Shown in pieces: positions 16,156 through 24,153 of a DNA stretch of 64,000 nucleotides. The notes below the pieces were generated by a model that saw only the letters and a program-made list of their open reading frames with translations, was not told where the DNA came from and searched no databases. The position numbers and the translations under genes are program-made. Each line of letters begins with the position of its first letter. Positions within the stretch are counted from its first letter, which is position 1. This DNA comes from Pseudomonas sp. F(2018) (lineage in GTDB: Bacteria; Pseudomonadota; Gammaproteobacteria; Pseudomonadales; Pseudomonadaceae): assembly GCF_005508865.1 (NCBI RefSeq), contig NZ_SCOM01000001.1, positions 806,001-870,000 of the forward strand. The letters are read 5' to 3'.

Positions 16156-17004
16156 ATGCACCTGATGTCATCCGCTCTGCGCCTCGCCGCGCTGTCGCTC
16201 GGCCTGCTCGCCACGGCCGTACAGGCCGCCGACGAGGCCGAACTGATCGAGTCGATCAACGCCTACCGCAGCCAGGTGCAACGCTGCGCCGAACAGGCCT
16301 CGCCGGAGCTGCCGCCGCTGACCGCGGATATCCGCCTGGTACTGCCGGCCACTGGCGCTGGCGACCTACAGGACGCCCTGGCCCGCGCCGGTTACCCGAT
16401 GGTCAATGTGCAGGCGATCACCCTGTCTGGCCCGCGCGATGCGGCCGCAGCCATGCAGGCGCTGCGCGAGAGCTTCTGCCAGGTGGTGCTCGACCCGCAG
16501 TTCGTCGATGTCGGCGTGAGTCGCGCGGACCGCGACTGGCGCATCGTGCTGGCACGGCCGCTGCTGGGCGGACGCCTGGGCGACTGGCAGACCGAAGGCA
16601 AGAAGCTGCTGGCGGAGATCAACGTGGCCCGCGGCCAGGCGCGCAGTTGTGGCGAGCAGCCCTTCGCCGCCGCCGCGCCGCTGGCCTGGAACGACCTGCT
16701 GGGCAGCACGGCCGAGGCGCACAGCCGGGCCATGGCCAACGGCAATTTCTTCGACCACCGCGACCGCGACGGCCGCACGCCCGGTGACCGCGCCGAACTG
16801 GCCGGCTACAGCGGCCAGCGCATCGGTGAGAACCTCGCCGCCGGGCGCGACAGCGCGCGCAACGTGGTCGATGGCTGGCTGGCCAGCCCCGGCCATTGCG
16901 CCAACCTCATGAGCCCCGAACTCAGCGAGCTGGGCGCCGCCTACGCGGTGGACCCGAAGAGCGACGCCGGCATCTACTGGACGGCGCTGTTCGGCGCACC
17001 CTGA
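16156..17004 (+). CDS. Secreted CAP (SCP/PR1)-domain protein
   Basis: 282 residues. A signal peptide ends near 'AVQAADEAEL'. The first ~140 residues form a domain with two cysteines ('QRCAEQ', 'SFCQVVLDP') that I do not recognise. The C-terminal half (about 150-280) is a CAP domain: 'LLAEINVARGQARSCG', 'AEAHSRAMANGNFFDH', 'GYSGQRIGENLAAG', 'SPGHCANLMSP' and 'ELGAAYAVD', including the conserved His and Glu residues. Bacterial CAP proteins are periplasmic or secreted, with unclear biochemical role. Single gene. Confidence 0.88.
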   Translation: MHLMSSALRLAALSLGLLATAVQAADEAELIESINAYRSQVQRCAEQASPELPPLTADIRLVLPATGAGDLQDALARAGYPMVNVQAITLSGPRDAAAAMQALRESFCQVVLDPQFVDVGVSRADRDWRIVLARPLLGGRLGDWQTEGKKLLAEINVARGQARSCGEQPFAAAAPLAWNDLLGSTAEAHSRAMANGNFFDHRDRDGRTPGDRAELAGYSGQRIGENLAAGRDSARNVVDGWLASPGHCANLMSPELSELGAAYAVDPKSDAGIYWTALFGAP

Positions 17005-17035
17005 GCCAGAGCGGCGCTGGCCCGCTAGCGGGCCG

Positions 17036-17623
17036 TCACAGCGCCTTGACCACCTCCGCCAGGTGCTGTTCGTAGCGGGCGACGTCGCGCTCGATGTTCG
17101 GCATCTTCATCACGTCGGTGCTGAGGAAGGTCGGCAGGGCGCTCATGCCGAGGAACTGGTTGGCCTTGTGGAAGGGGAAGTACACCGCGTCCACGCCCCT
17201 GGCCTCGAAGAAGTCGGTGGGGTCGTCAAAGGCCTGCTGCGGGGCGTTCCAGGTCAGCGACAGCATGTACTTCTTGCCGTGGATCAGGCCGCCGCTGCCG
17301 TACTTCTGCGAGGCGTCCGAGCGGGTGCGGCCGTCGTTGGCGTAGAGGCTGCCGTGGCCGGCGGTGAATACCTCGTCGAGGTACTTCTTGACGGTCCAGG
17401 GTGTACCCATCCACCAGCCGGGCATCTGGTAGATCACCAGGTCGGCCCAGAGGAACTTCTGCACTTCGTCCTCGATGTCGTAGCCGCCGTCGATGAAGGT
17501 GGTCTTGACGTCGAAACCGGCGCGGTCGAGATAGGCCACGGCTGCGTCGTGCAGGGTGGCGTTGTAGCGGCCGTCGGAATGGGCGAACTGCTTGCCGCCG
17601 TTGAGGAGCAGAATCTTTTTCAT
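17036..17623 (-). CDS. mdaB: MdaB-type NAD(P)H quinone oxidoreductase
   Basis: 195 residues with a flavodoxin-like fold: starts 'MKKILLLNGGKQFAHSDGRY', then 'LVIYQMPGWWMGTPWTVKKY' (FMN-binding and dimer region) and 'GKKYMLSLTWNAPQQAF'. These match MdaB (modulator of drug activity B) closely. The family performs two-electron reduction of quinones with NADPH in the cytoplasm, protecting against redox cyclers. GGAGG precedes the ATG. Single gene, convergent with the CAP-domain gene. Confidence 0.9.
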   Translation of the reverse strand: MKKILLLNGGKQFAHSDGRYNATLHDAAVAYLDRAGFDVKTTFIDGGYDIEDEVQKFLWADLVIYQMPGWWMGTPWTVKKYLDEVFTAGHGSLYANDGRTRSDASQKYGSGGLIHGKKYMLSLTWNAPQQAFDDPTDFFEARGVDAVYFPFHKANQFLGMSALPTFLSTDVMKMPNIERDVARYEQHLAEVVKAL

Positions 17624-17776
17624 GGGAGCCTCCGGGCATATCGAATGGCCGGCAGGTTACGCAGGCGCTGCCACTGGAAACAGCCGCTCACGGGCAAATG
17701 ATTGTTGCTGACAAGTCATGAATGCTTATGGGTCTATTGCGCTAGGGTGTGCCCATCACTCATCCCGGAGCGCACC

Positions 17777-18067
17777 ATGTACGGCTTTATCCTTCACGCC
17801 CATACCAAGCCCGAGCAGGCCGAGGCCTTCGAGCAGCTGTTCCGCGCCTATGTCGAGCCCAGCCGCGCCGAGGCCGGCTGCGTGCAGTACCACATGCTGC
17901 GCGACGCGGCCGATCCAACGCTGTTCATCTTCTTCGAGGTCTGGGCCTCGCGGCAGGCCTTCGCCGAGCACACGGCCCTGCCGCACATGCGCGAGTTCAG
18001 CGCGCGGCGCATGGACTACCTGCGCCGCGACTTCGAGATCCGCGAGATCGAGCTGCTCAGCGCCTAG
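17777..18067 (+). CDS. Antibiotic biosynthesis monooxygenase (ABM) domain protein
   Basis: 96 residues from ATG 17777, preceded by CCGGAG. It is a single ferredoxin-like ABM domain: 'MYGFILHAHTKPEQAEAFEQ', 'SRAEAGCVQYHMLRDAADP', 'FIFFEVWASRQAFAEHTALP'. The family acts on quinones and related small molecules without cofactor; YgiN-type members are quinol monooxygenases. YgiN pairs with MdaB in E. coli, and here the gene lies next to mdaB (divergent, 154 bases apart), so a linked quinone role is plausible. Confidence 0.85.
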   Translation: MYGFILHAHTKPEQAEAFEQLFRAYVEPSRAEAGCVQYHMLRDAADPTLFIFFEVWASRQAFAEHTALPHMREFSARRMDYLRRDFEIREIELLSA

Positions 18068-18498
18068 CGCTTCTCTGGCACCGGCGGCGTGTGCTTGCTC
18101 TTCGCCGCCTGCTTGGCAGCGATGCCCATCAGGCGCTGGAACTTGGGGCAGGCCAGGTGATTCTCGGCCGGACAGACCGCGGCGTGGCGCAGGCCATCGC
18201 GAATGGCCGACAGACGCTTGATGGTCAGGTCCAGCTGGTCCGCTTTGTTTTCCAGCAACTGTCGGTCGATGGCCGGACCGTTCTCGGCCGCTAGCATCTC
18301 GGCGATATCGTCCAGCGAGAACCCGGCGGTGCGGCCCAAAGCGATCAGCGACAAACGCTGCAGCACCGACTCGCCGAATACCCGCTTCAATCCGCTGCGG
18401 CCGATGGAGCGGATCAGGCCCTTTTCCTCGTAGTAGCGCAGGGTCGAGGCTGGCAGGCCGGACCAGCGTGCGACCTTGCCGATATCCATCTCTTTCAT
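18064..18498 (-). CDS. MerR-family transcriptional regulator
   Basis: 144 residues. N-terminal winged helix 'MDIGKVARWSGLPASTLRYY' with 'EEKGLIRSIGRSGLKRVF', then the dimerisation helix and a tail with 'CPAENHLACPKFQRLM'. The two cysteines of that tail (separated by seven residues) could sense a metal or redox signal but do not match the SoxR or CueR spacing. It is divergent from the DUF2938 gene with a perfect palindrome between them. Its end overlaps the ABM gene end by four bases. Confidence 0.9.
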   Translation of the reverse strand: MKEMDIGKVARWSGLPASTLRYYEEKGLIRSIGRSGLKRVFGESVLQRLSLIALGRTAGFSLDDIAEMLAAENGPAIDRQLLENKADQLDLTIKRLSAIRDGLRHAAVCPAENHLACPKFQRLMGIAAKQAAKSKHTPPVPEKR

Positions 18499-18501
18499 CG
18501 C

Positions 18502-18527
18502 TTGACCTCAAGTCGACTTGAACTGGC
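18502..18527 (+). promoter_or_regulatory. MerR-type operator/promoter between the regulator and the DUF2938 gene
   Basis: TTGACC (18502-18507) is directly followed by the perfect 14-base palindrome TCAAGTCGACTTGA (18508-18521). In MerR-family promoters the operator fills an over-long 19-20 base spacer between -35 and -10. The core CCTCAAGT-N2-ACTTGA resembles SoxR-type operators. The palindrome also lies ten bases before the regulator's own start codon, so autoregulation is expected. Confidence 0.65.
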
Positions 18528-18572
18528 AGCCTTGTTTCGAAGGCTTTTCAGACAGGGTAGATGGAGGTGGCT

Positions 18573-19061
18573 ATGGCAGTCGAGATGATCGTGCAGGCAA
18601 GCGTTCTAGGCATCGGCGCGACGCTGGTGATGGACCTGTGGGCGCTGGTGCGGCGGCGCTTCTTCGGAGTACCAGCGCTGGACTATGGGCTGGTCGGACG
18701 CTGGCTGGGGCATATGCGTACCGGCCGTTTTCGTCACGCGGCGATCGGCAAGGCGCCGGCGGTAAGGGGCGAACGACCGCTGGGCTGGGCCTTTCACTAC
18801 CTGACCGGGCTGGTGTTCGCCGGGCTGTTCCTGGCACTGGTGGGTAACGACTGGCTGCAGTGGCCGACACCGTGGCCGGCGCTGCTGTTCGGTGCGCTCA
18901 CCTTGGCAGCGCCGCTGCTGCTGATGCAGCCAGCGTTCGGTATGGGCATCGCCGCCTCGCGCACGCCGAACCCCTGGCAGGTCCGGTCGCGGGCGCTGGT
19001 CACCCATCTGGTCTTCGGCCTGGGCCTGTACCTGACGGGCTGGCTAGTGGCTCAGTTGTAG
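18573..19061 (+). CDS. DUF2938 family membrane protein
   Basis: 162 residues from ATG 18573, chosen because GGAGG (18563-18567) lies five bases upstream; an in-frame ATG at 18561 lacks such a site. Four hydrophobic segments: 'MIVQASVLGIGATLVMDLWA', 'FHYLTGLVFAGLFLALVG', 'ALLFGALTLAAPLLLMQP' and 'LVTHLVFGLGLYLTGWLV'. Length and motif 'FGMGIAASRTPNP' fit the DUF2938 family, of unknown function. It is the probable target of the divergent MerR regulator. Its TAG stop falls inside the left arm of a REP palindrome. Confidence 0.85.
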   Translation: MAVEMIVQASVLGIGATLVMDLWALVRRRFFGVPALDYGLVGRWLGHMRTGRFRHAAIGKAPAVRGERPLGWAFHYLTGLVFAGLFLALVGNDWLQWPTPWPALLFGALTLAAPLLLMQPAFGMGIAASRTPNPWQVRSRALVTHLVFGLGLYLTGWLVAQL

Positions 19062-19110
19062 CCCGGATGCAATCCGGGGCCGGGCGTTTCCCGGATTGCA
19101 TCCGGGCTAC
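19058..19110. repeat. REP palindrome, copy A
   Basis: Perfect 21-bp arms (GTAGCCCGGATGCAATCCGG plus G) at 19058-19078 and 19090-19110, separated by 11 bases. The same arms recur at 40187 and 63506. It sits between convergent genes and supplies the stop codon of the DUF2938 gene. It may also act as a bidirectional terminator or mRNA stabiliser. Confidence 0.85.
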
Positions 19111-19116
19111 CGCGGC

Positions 19117-21132
19117 CTAGTGGCTGTAGCCGGTCGGCTTGTTGCGGATTGTCTTCAGCAGGTCTTCCGGGCTGATGCTGGCGACCATCTTGCTGTGGGC
19201 TGCGCTACCCGGTTGCGGCTGGTTGAGGATATGGCCCTTCATCTTGCCGATGATGTGCATCTCGCACGGCTTGCAGTCGAACTTCAGGGTCAGCACCTCG
19301 TCGCCGTGGATCAGCTGCATCGGCTGCACCTTGGTGCGCACGCCGGTGACGCCCTTGGCCTGCTTGGGGCACAGGTTGAAGGAGAAGCGCAGGCAGTGCT
19401 TGGTGATCATCACCGGCACTTCGCCTTCTTCCTCGTGGGCCTCGTAGGCCGCGTCGATCAGCTGCACGCCGTGGCGATGGTAGAAGTCGCGGGCCTTCTG
19501 GTTGTAGACGTTGTAGAGGAACGACAGGTGCGACTCCGGGTACACCGGCGGCGGAGTGGTCTCGGCCTTGCGCTTGCCGCGCGGGTGGGCGGCGACGCGG
19601 GCTTCGGTGAGCTTGTCGACGGCCTCGCGGCGTAGCGCCTTGAGCTGCGAGTTGGGCACGAAGAACGCGTGCGGGGCGTCCAGCGCCACGTCGAGGGCGT
19701 GGTATTCGGTTGTGCCGAGCTGGGTCAGCAGGTCGCGCAGGCCATCCAGCGCCTGTTCCGGCTTGTTGGCCACGCCGAACGGGCCGGGCAGGGCTGCCTC
19801 CACGGCGATGCCTTCTTCGCTGGTGGCGGTCAGCTTGAGCTGTTCTTCGCGCAGTTCGGCCTTCCAGCTGACGCCGATACGGCGCTCGGCGGAGGTCTTG
19901 AGCAGTGCCTGCTGCCAATTGTGATCCAGGTTGCGCGACAGCGGATGGTTGGGGCGCAGGCGGAACAGGCCCTCGGGCATCTCGTTGGGTTCGACGCGGT
20001 AGCGGTAGCGCTTTTCGCCGTCTTCCTCGAACTCGTTCTTCAGCTCGGCGATGTTGGCGCGGAAGCCCACCACCTCGCGCTTGACCAGTACGTTGAGGCC
20101 GTCGCCATTGGACAGCGGCTCGTGGGTGACGGCGATCAGGTCGCGCTTGTTGACCTTCTCCACATTGCCCACGGCCAGGCCGGTGAAGGTCGGCGAGTCG
20201 AAGGCGCCGATGTCGACCTTGCGGTCGGTGACGAAGTAGTCGGTGCTGCCGCGGTGGAAGGTCTTGTCCGGATCGGGCAGGAAGAAGTGCGCGGTGCGGC
20301 CGCTGGAGGCGCGGGCCAGGTCCGGGCGGTCTTCGAGGATGGCGTCGAGTTCCTTGCGGTAGTGGGCGGTGATGTTCTTCACGTAGCCCATGTCCTTGTA
20401 GCGCCCCTCGATCTTGAACGAGCGCACGCCGGCTTCGACCAGCGCGCGCAGGTTGGCGCTCTGGTTGTTGTCCTTCATCGACAGCAGGTGCTTCTCGAAG
20501 GCCACCACGCGGCCCTGGTCGTCCTTCAGGGTGTACGGCAGGCGGCAGGCCTGCGAGCAGTCGCCGCGGTTGGCGCTGCGCCCGGTCTGCGCATGGGAGA
20601 TGTTGCACTGGCCGGAGAAGGCCACGCACAGCGCGCCATGGATGAAGAACTCGATGGAGGCGTCAGTGGCGTCGGCGATGCTGCGGATTTCCTGCAGGTT
20701 CAGCTCGCGCGCCAGTACCAGCTGGGAGAAACCGGCCTGGTCGAGAAACTTGGCCCGGTCCAGGGTACGGATGTCGGTCTGGGTACTGGCATGCAGCTCG
20801 ATCGGCGGAATATCCAGTTCCATCACGCCCATGTCCTGCACGATCAGCGCATCGACGCCGGCGTCGTAGAGCTGGTGGATCAGCGTGCGCACCTGCTCCA
20901 GCTCGTCGTCGTGGAAGATGGTGTTGAGGGTGGTGAACACCCGCGCGTGGTAGCGGCGGGCGAACTTCACCAGCTCGGCGATATCGCTCACCTCGTTGCA
21001 GGCATTGTGCCGCGCGCCGAAGCTCGGCCCGCCGATATAGATAGCATCGGCTCCATGCAGGATGGCCTCCCGCGCGATGGCTACATCACGGGCAGGGCTG
21101 AGCAGTTCCAGATGGTTCTTGGGCAGGGACAT
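19117..21132 (-). CDS. rlhA: 23S rRNA C2501 hydroxylation enzyme RlhA (peptidase U32 family)
   Basis: 671 residues, in line with E. coli RlhA/YdcP. 'HLELLSPARDVAIAREAILH' opens the TIM-barrel U32 domain; 'ELHASTQTDIRTLDRAKFLD' and the cysteine-rich 'QCNISHAQTGRSANRGDCSQ' with 'CRLPY' carry the iron-sulphur ligands. The C-terminal DUF3656 region contains 'KHCLRFSFNLCPKQAKG' and 'KFDCKPCEMHIIGKMKGHIL'. E. coli RlhA, with prephenate-linked metabolism, makes 5-hydroxycytidine at position 2501 of 23S rRNA. Older annotation as collagenase or protease is not supported by known function. Single gene. Confidence 0.92.
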   Translation of the reverse strand: MSLPKNHLELLSPARDVAIAREAILHGADAIYIGGPSFGARHNACNEVSDIAELVKFARRYHARVFTTLNTIFHDDELEQVRTLIHQLYDAGVDALIVQDMGVMELDIPPIELHASTQTDIRTLDRAKFLDQAGFSQLVLARELNLQEIRSIADATDASIEFFIHGALCVAFSGQCNISHAQTGRSANRGDCSQACRLPYTLKDDQGRVVAFEKHLLSMKDNNQSANLRALVEAGVRSFKIEGRYKDMGYVKNITAHYRKELDAILEDRPDLARASSGRTAHFFLPDPDKTFHRGSTDYFVTDRKVDIGAFDSPTFTGLAVGNVEKVNKRDLIAVTHEPLSNGDGLNVLVKREVVGFRANIAELKNEFEEDGEKRYRYRVEPNEMPEGLFRLRPNHPLSRNLDHNWQQALLKTSAERRIGVSWKAELREEQLKLTATSEEGIAVEAALPGPFGVANKPEQALDGLRDLLTQLGTTEYHALDVALDAPHAFFVPNSQLKALRREAVDKLTEARVAAHPRGKRKAETTPPPVYPESHLSFLYNVYNQKARDFYHRHGVQLIDAAYEAHEEEGEVPVMITKHCLRFSFNLCPKQAKGVTGVRTKVQPMQLIHGDEVLTLKFDCKPCEMHIIGKMKGHILNQPQPGSAAHSKMVASISPEDLLKTIRNKPTGYSH

Positions 21133-21257
21133 GGTGTTTCTTCTTTATCGGCGTGGCACGGCAAGGCGCGCATTGTAGCGGGGCGAGGAGAGGGTGGCAC
21201 CCCGAGGTGCCGGGTGGTTGCGGCGGGCGGCCCGTTGGGCGGGCCGGGAAAGCGGTG

Positions 21258-21557
21258 CTACTGCACGTTGCCGAGGCGCTGGTCAGTGAACACGCACACC
21301 ACGCCGGCGCGGTTGTGCATCACCTGGTGGTCGAAGTCGCAGTAAGCGGCGGCGACGCTCAGGGCCATCTGTTCGCTGATCAGCTGGCCGTCATCGGGGC
21401 GGAACCAGGCCATCTGGCCGGCCTTGCAGCGTTCGGCCTGAGGGTCGGTGTTGTAGATGCAGATCTTGCTCTGGGTTTCGTTCTGCTCCTGGTCGAAGCA
21501 GGCGCCGAGGGAGAAGGCGGCGGCGCTGAGCAGGCAGAGGCGGGCGAGGGTATGCAT
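21258..21557 (-). CDS. Small lipoprotein, 99 aa
   Basis: Starts at ATG 21557 (AGGACCCGACC upstream). The leader 'MHTLARLCLLSAAAFSLGAC' ends in a lipobox, Leu-Gly-Ala-Cys, and Phe-Asp follows the Cys; Asp at +2 or nearby would favour the inner membrane, but here it is +3, so localisation is unclear. The mature part has four more cysteines ('ICIYN', 'ERCKAG', 'AYCDFD', 'VVCVF'), which probably form disulphides. Family not recognised. Single gene. Confidence 0.75.
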   Translation of the reverse strand: MHTLARLCLLSAAAFSLGACFDQEQNETQSKICIYNTDPQAERCKAGQMAWFRPDDGQLISEQMALSVAAAYCDFDHQVMHNRAGVVCVFTDQRLGNVQ

Positions 21558-21742
21558 GGTCGGGTCCTGGTGATTACGAAAGGGCTTTAGGGCCGCGCGG
21601 CGGAGGAAGGTTCCTCGCTTGCCGCTCCGCTTCGTGCAACTGTGAACCCTGCACGCGGCGAGCGCGGATGAACGGCGCAGCGGCACCGGTAGCGGCGGCC
21701 TAGGCTGAACGAAGCGCAGCGTCGGCGAGCCGGGAGGTTGGC

Positions 21743-22405
21743 GTGGACAAGCAGCGAAAGGCAGGCGCCGGCCTCTCTCGGCGCCATTTCCTCTGCGGTG
21801 GTGCGATGTTCCTGGGCGGTGGCCTGCTGGCCGCGCCGGCCCTGGCGAAGCAGCTCTGCCGACCCACCGAGAGCGATATCCTCGGGCCCTACTACCGCTT
21901 CGGCGCGCCCTTCCTGGCCAGACTGGCCGGGCCGGAGGAGGCCGGCGAACGTCTGGTGGTCAGCGGCACGGTGCTCAGCGCCGACTGCCGCACCCCGGTA
22001 CCCAATGCCCTGGTCGAAATCTGGCAGGCCAACGGCGCCGGCGTGTATGACACCCAGACTCCCGGCAACTACACCGACAAGGGCCGCTTCCAGCTGCGCG
22101 GCATGCTCTACACCGATGCCCAGGGCCGCTACCACATCGAGACGGTGATGCCCGGTCGCTACCCGGTGCCGCCGAACCTGCCCGGGCTGGAGCAGTACGG
22201 CGGAATCACCCGGCCGGCGCATATCCACTTCCGGGTGATGGAGGCGCTGCACGTGCCGGTGACCCTGCAGCTGTACTTCGCCGGCGACCCCTTCATCGCC
22301 AAGGACCCCTGGGCCAGCCAGCATCCGGACAATGTGATCGCGTTGGAGATGGCGGAAGCAGGGCGGCGTGGGGTGTTCGATATCGTGTTGGCGCGAGGTT
22401 TCTAG
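21743..22405 (+). CDS. Tat-exported intradiol ring-cleavage dioxygenase-like protein
   Basis: 220 residues from GTG 21743 (GGGAGG upstream). The N-terminus 'LSRRHFLCGGAMFLGGGLLA' is a twin-arginine signal. The rest is a compact intradiol dioxygenase core: 'SDILGPYYRF' and 'GRYHIETVMPGRYP' supply the two Tyr, and 'RPAHIHF' the two His, that bind Fe(III) in catechol and protocatechuate dioxygenases. The oxygenase 'VEIWQANGAGVYD' strand is also present. The alpha-helical linker domain of cytosolic catechol dioxygenases is missing. The substrate is an unknown aromatic diol acted on in the periplasm. Single gene. Confidence 0.88.
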   Translation: MDKQRKAGAGLSRRHFLCGGAMFLGGGLLAAPALAKQLCRPTESDILGPYYRFGAPFLARLAGPEEAGERLVVSGTVLSADCRTPVPNALVEIWQANGAGVYDTQTPGNYTDKGRFQLRGMLYTDAQGRYHIETVMPGRYPVPPNLPGLEQYGGITRPAHIHFRVMEALHVPVTLQLYFAGDPFIAKDPWASQHPDNVIALEMAEAGRRGVFDIVLARGF

Positions 22406-22574
22406 CGCAGGGGCAGTGCCGTACGGCGTTGTGCCCGACCCGATGACGGGCGGGTGATCCACTCCTGAAATTGCAGAGTCTCCTAGCCATGAGCTGAGGG
22501 GGATAAATTCTCATTTGCCAACGAGATCGACTTGCCTATCATGGCTGCCGCTTTCAATGGGGAGGGCGCCGGAC

Positions 22575-23585
22575 GTGGACGAGTTGTCGCTTGCCTACGA
22601 GCAGCTGAGCTGGCTGCTGGCTGCAGTGGTTAAGCAATTCAAGGGGCTGTTCGACCTCAACGGGCGCATCGGTGCGTTCTTCATTGGCCTGTCCTACGGC
22701 ACCGCCTACTTCCTGTACCGCTGGCGCCGGCGGCAGGGGCTGACCGAGGCGCCTTCCTTCTGGCAGTTCCTCGGCGGCTGGCGCGTGCATCTGCATCCGT
22801 CTGCCCTGCTGGATTACCGCTACTACTTCGTGCGCGCCCTGCTCAAGGTGCTGCTGGTGGTGCCCATTATCGGGCTGGTCGATCCCTACGTGCTGCGTTC
22901 GGCCGACTACGTGGCCTTCTTCACCCAACTCTGGGGCGCCCGCCCGCAACTGGGGGAGAATCTGGGCCTGAGCCTGCTCTATGGCCTGGGCGTGTTCCTG
23001 ATCAGTGACTTCGCCAGCTACTGGAGCCACCGCGCCTTCCATTCGCGCTGGCTGTGGGAATTCCACAAGGTGCATCACTCGGCGCCGGTACTGGTGCCGC
23101 TGACGGCCAGCCGCGTGCATTTCCTCGAGAAGCTCGCCGACAACCTGCTCACCGCCGTGCTGCTCGGTGCCTATGCCGGGTCGTTCTGGTACCTGTGCGG
23201 TGGCGAGGTCAGTCGCTACACCCTGTTCGGCGTGACCTATCTGGTGTTCATCTTCAACAGCCTGGCCGCCAACCTGCGTCACAGCCAGGTCTGGCTATCG
23301 TTCGGCCCGCTGCTGGAGCACGTCATCAACAGCCCGGCGCAGCACCAGATCCACCACAGCGATGCGCCGCGGCACTTCCACAAGAACTTCGGCACCAATC
23401 TGTCGATCTGGGACTGGATGTTCGGCACGCTCTACACCACCACGTCCGAACCGGAGCGGCTCAACTTCGGCACTGCCGAGCGCGACCCGCATCGCTATCT
23501 CTCGCTCTACAGCCTGATCGTGCTGCCCTTCGTCGACACTGCGCGCAAAGCGCTCGCCGCCCGCCAGCGGCGGGTGCCGGGCTGA
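22575..23585 (+). CDS. Sterol desaturase / fatty acid hydroxylase family membrane protein
   Basis: About 336 residues from GTG 22575, chosen because GGAGGG at 22560-22565 is well spaced; ATG 22557 would add six residues. Several membrane helices, with the histidine clusters of the family: 'HRAFH' (HxxxH), 'HKVHH' (HxxHH) and 'HQIHH'. These bind a di-iron centre that hydroxylates or desaturates lipid chains at the cytoplasmic face. 'WDWMFGTLY' near the C-terminus is also typical. Single gene; substrate unknown, an ornithine-lipid or fatty acid hydroxylase role being possible. Confidence 0.85.
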   Translation: MDELSLAYEQLSWLLAAVVKQFKGLFDLNGRIGAFFIGLSYGTAYFLYRWRRRQGLTEAPSFWQFLGGWRVHLHPSALLDYRYYFVRALLKVLLVVPIIGLVDPYVLRSADYVAFFTQLWGARPQLGENLGLSLLYGLGVFLISDFASYWSHRAFHSRWLWEFHKVHHSAPVLVPLTASRVHFLEKLADNLLTAVLLGAYAGSFWYLCGGEVSRYTLFGVTYLVFIFNSLAANLRHSQVWLSFGPLLEHVINSPAQHQIHHSDAPRHFHKNFGTNLSIWDWMFGTLYTTTSEPERLNFGTAERDPHRYLSLYSLIVLPFVDTARKALAARQRRVPG

Positions 23586-23667
23586 GCGCCGTCGGTGGCC
23601 GAGCAGGCCGTCGGATACGCCCCTGTCTTATCGGATGAGCTGCCCGAGCATGCGCAGGCTGGGTCGG

Positions 23668-24105
23668 TCAGCGGATATCTCCGCAGAAGATGTCGTAACC
23701 GCCGTCGGACGCTGACGTGCGCAGCACTAGCGCATGGGGCGCGGCGCGCAGCGTGGCCAGCGGCACCTTGGCGGTGCGCGACAGACGCCAGCCATCGGCC
23801 GAGCCCCGGTGCTGGGTCAGCAGCGTGTCGTTCAGCTCGTAGGCCGGTTGCGCGCCTGGCTGCTGGCAGCTGCCCGGGTAGATGAAGGCCAGCAGGCGCA
23901 CCGGCAGCGTCACGCCGAAGGGCACGCCGCTGACGAAGGCCGACATATCGGTCACATCGCCCCGCGGCGAGAGGGTCGCCTGGCCGATCCTGCCGGAGTT
24001 CTTCGCGGTGCCGGCCAGCTTGACCTGAACGTGCTCGCCGGAGCCGCCACTGGCGCAGCCAGCCAAGGCGAGGGCGAGCAAAAGCGTGATAGTGATTCCG
24101 TGCAT
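23668..24105 (-). CDS. Putative lipoprotein, 145 aa
   Basis: Leader 'MHGITITLLLALALAGCASG' with lipobox Leu-Ala-Gly-Cys and Ala at +2, so outer-membrane sorting is expected. CACAGGAG precedes the ATG. The mature part includes 'LLAFIYPGSCQQPGAQPAYE' and ends 'GGYDIFCGDIR', the two cysteines probably bonding. It resembles small CHRD-like or stress-related periplasmic proteins only vaguely; no family assigned. Tail 48 bases from the GNAT gene upstream on the same strand. Confidence 0.7.
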   Translation of the reverse strand: MHGITITLLLALALAGCASGGSGEHVQVKLAGTAKNSGRIGQATLSPRGDVTDMSAFVSGVPFGVTLPVRLLAFIYPGSCQQPGAQPAYELNDTLLTQHRGSADGWRLSRTAKVPLATLRAAPHALVLRTSASDGGYDIFCGDIR

Positions 24106-24153
24106 GCTGGGCTCCTGTGCGGTTCTGCGAACAGTCTAGTGCCCCGATGCTGC

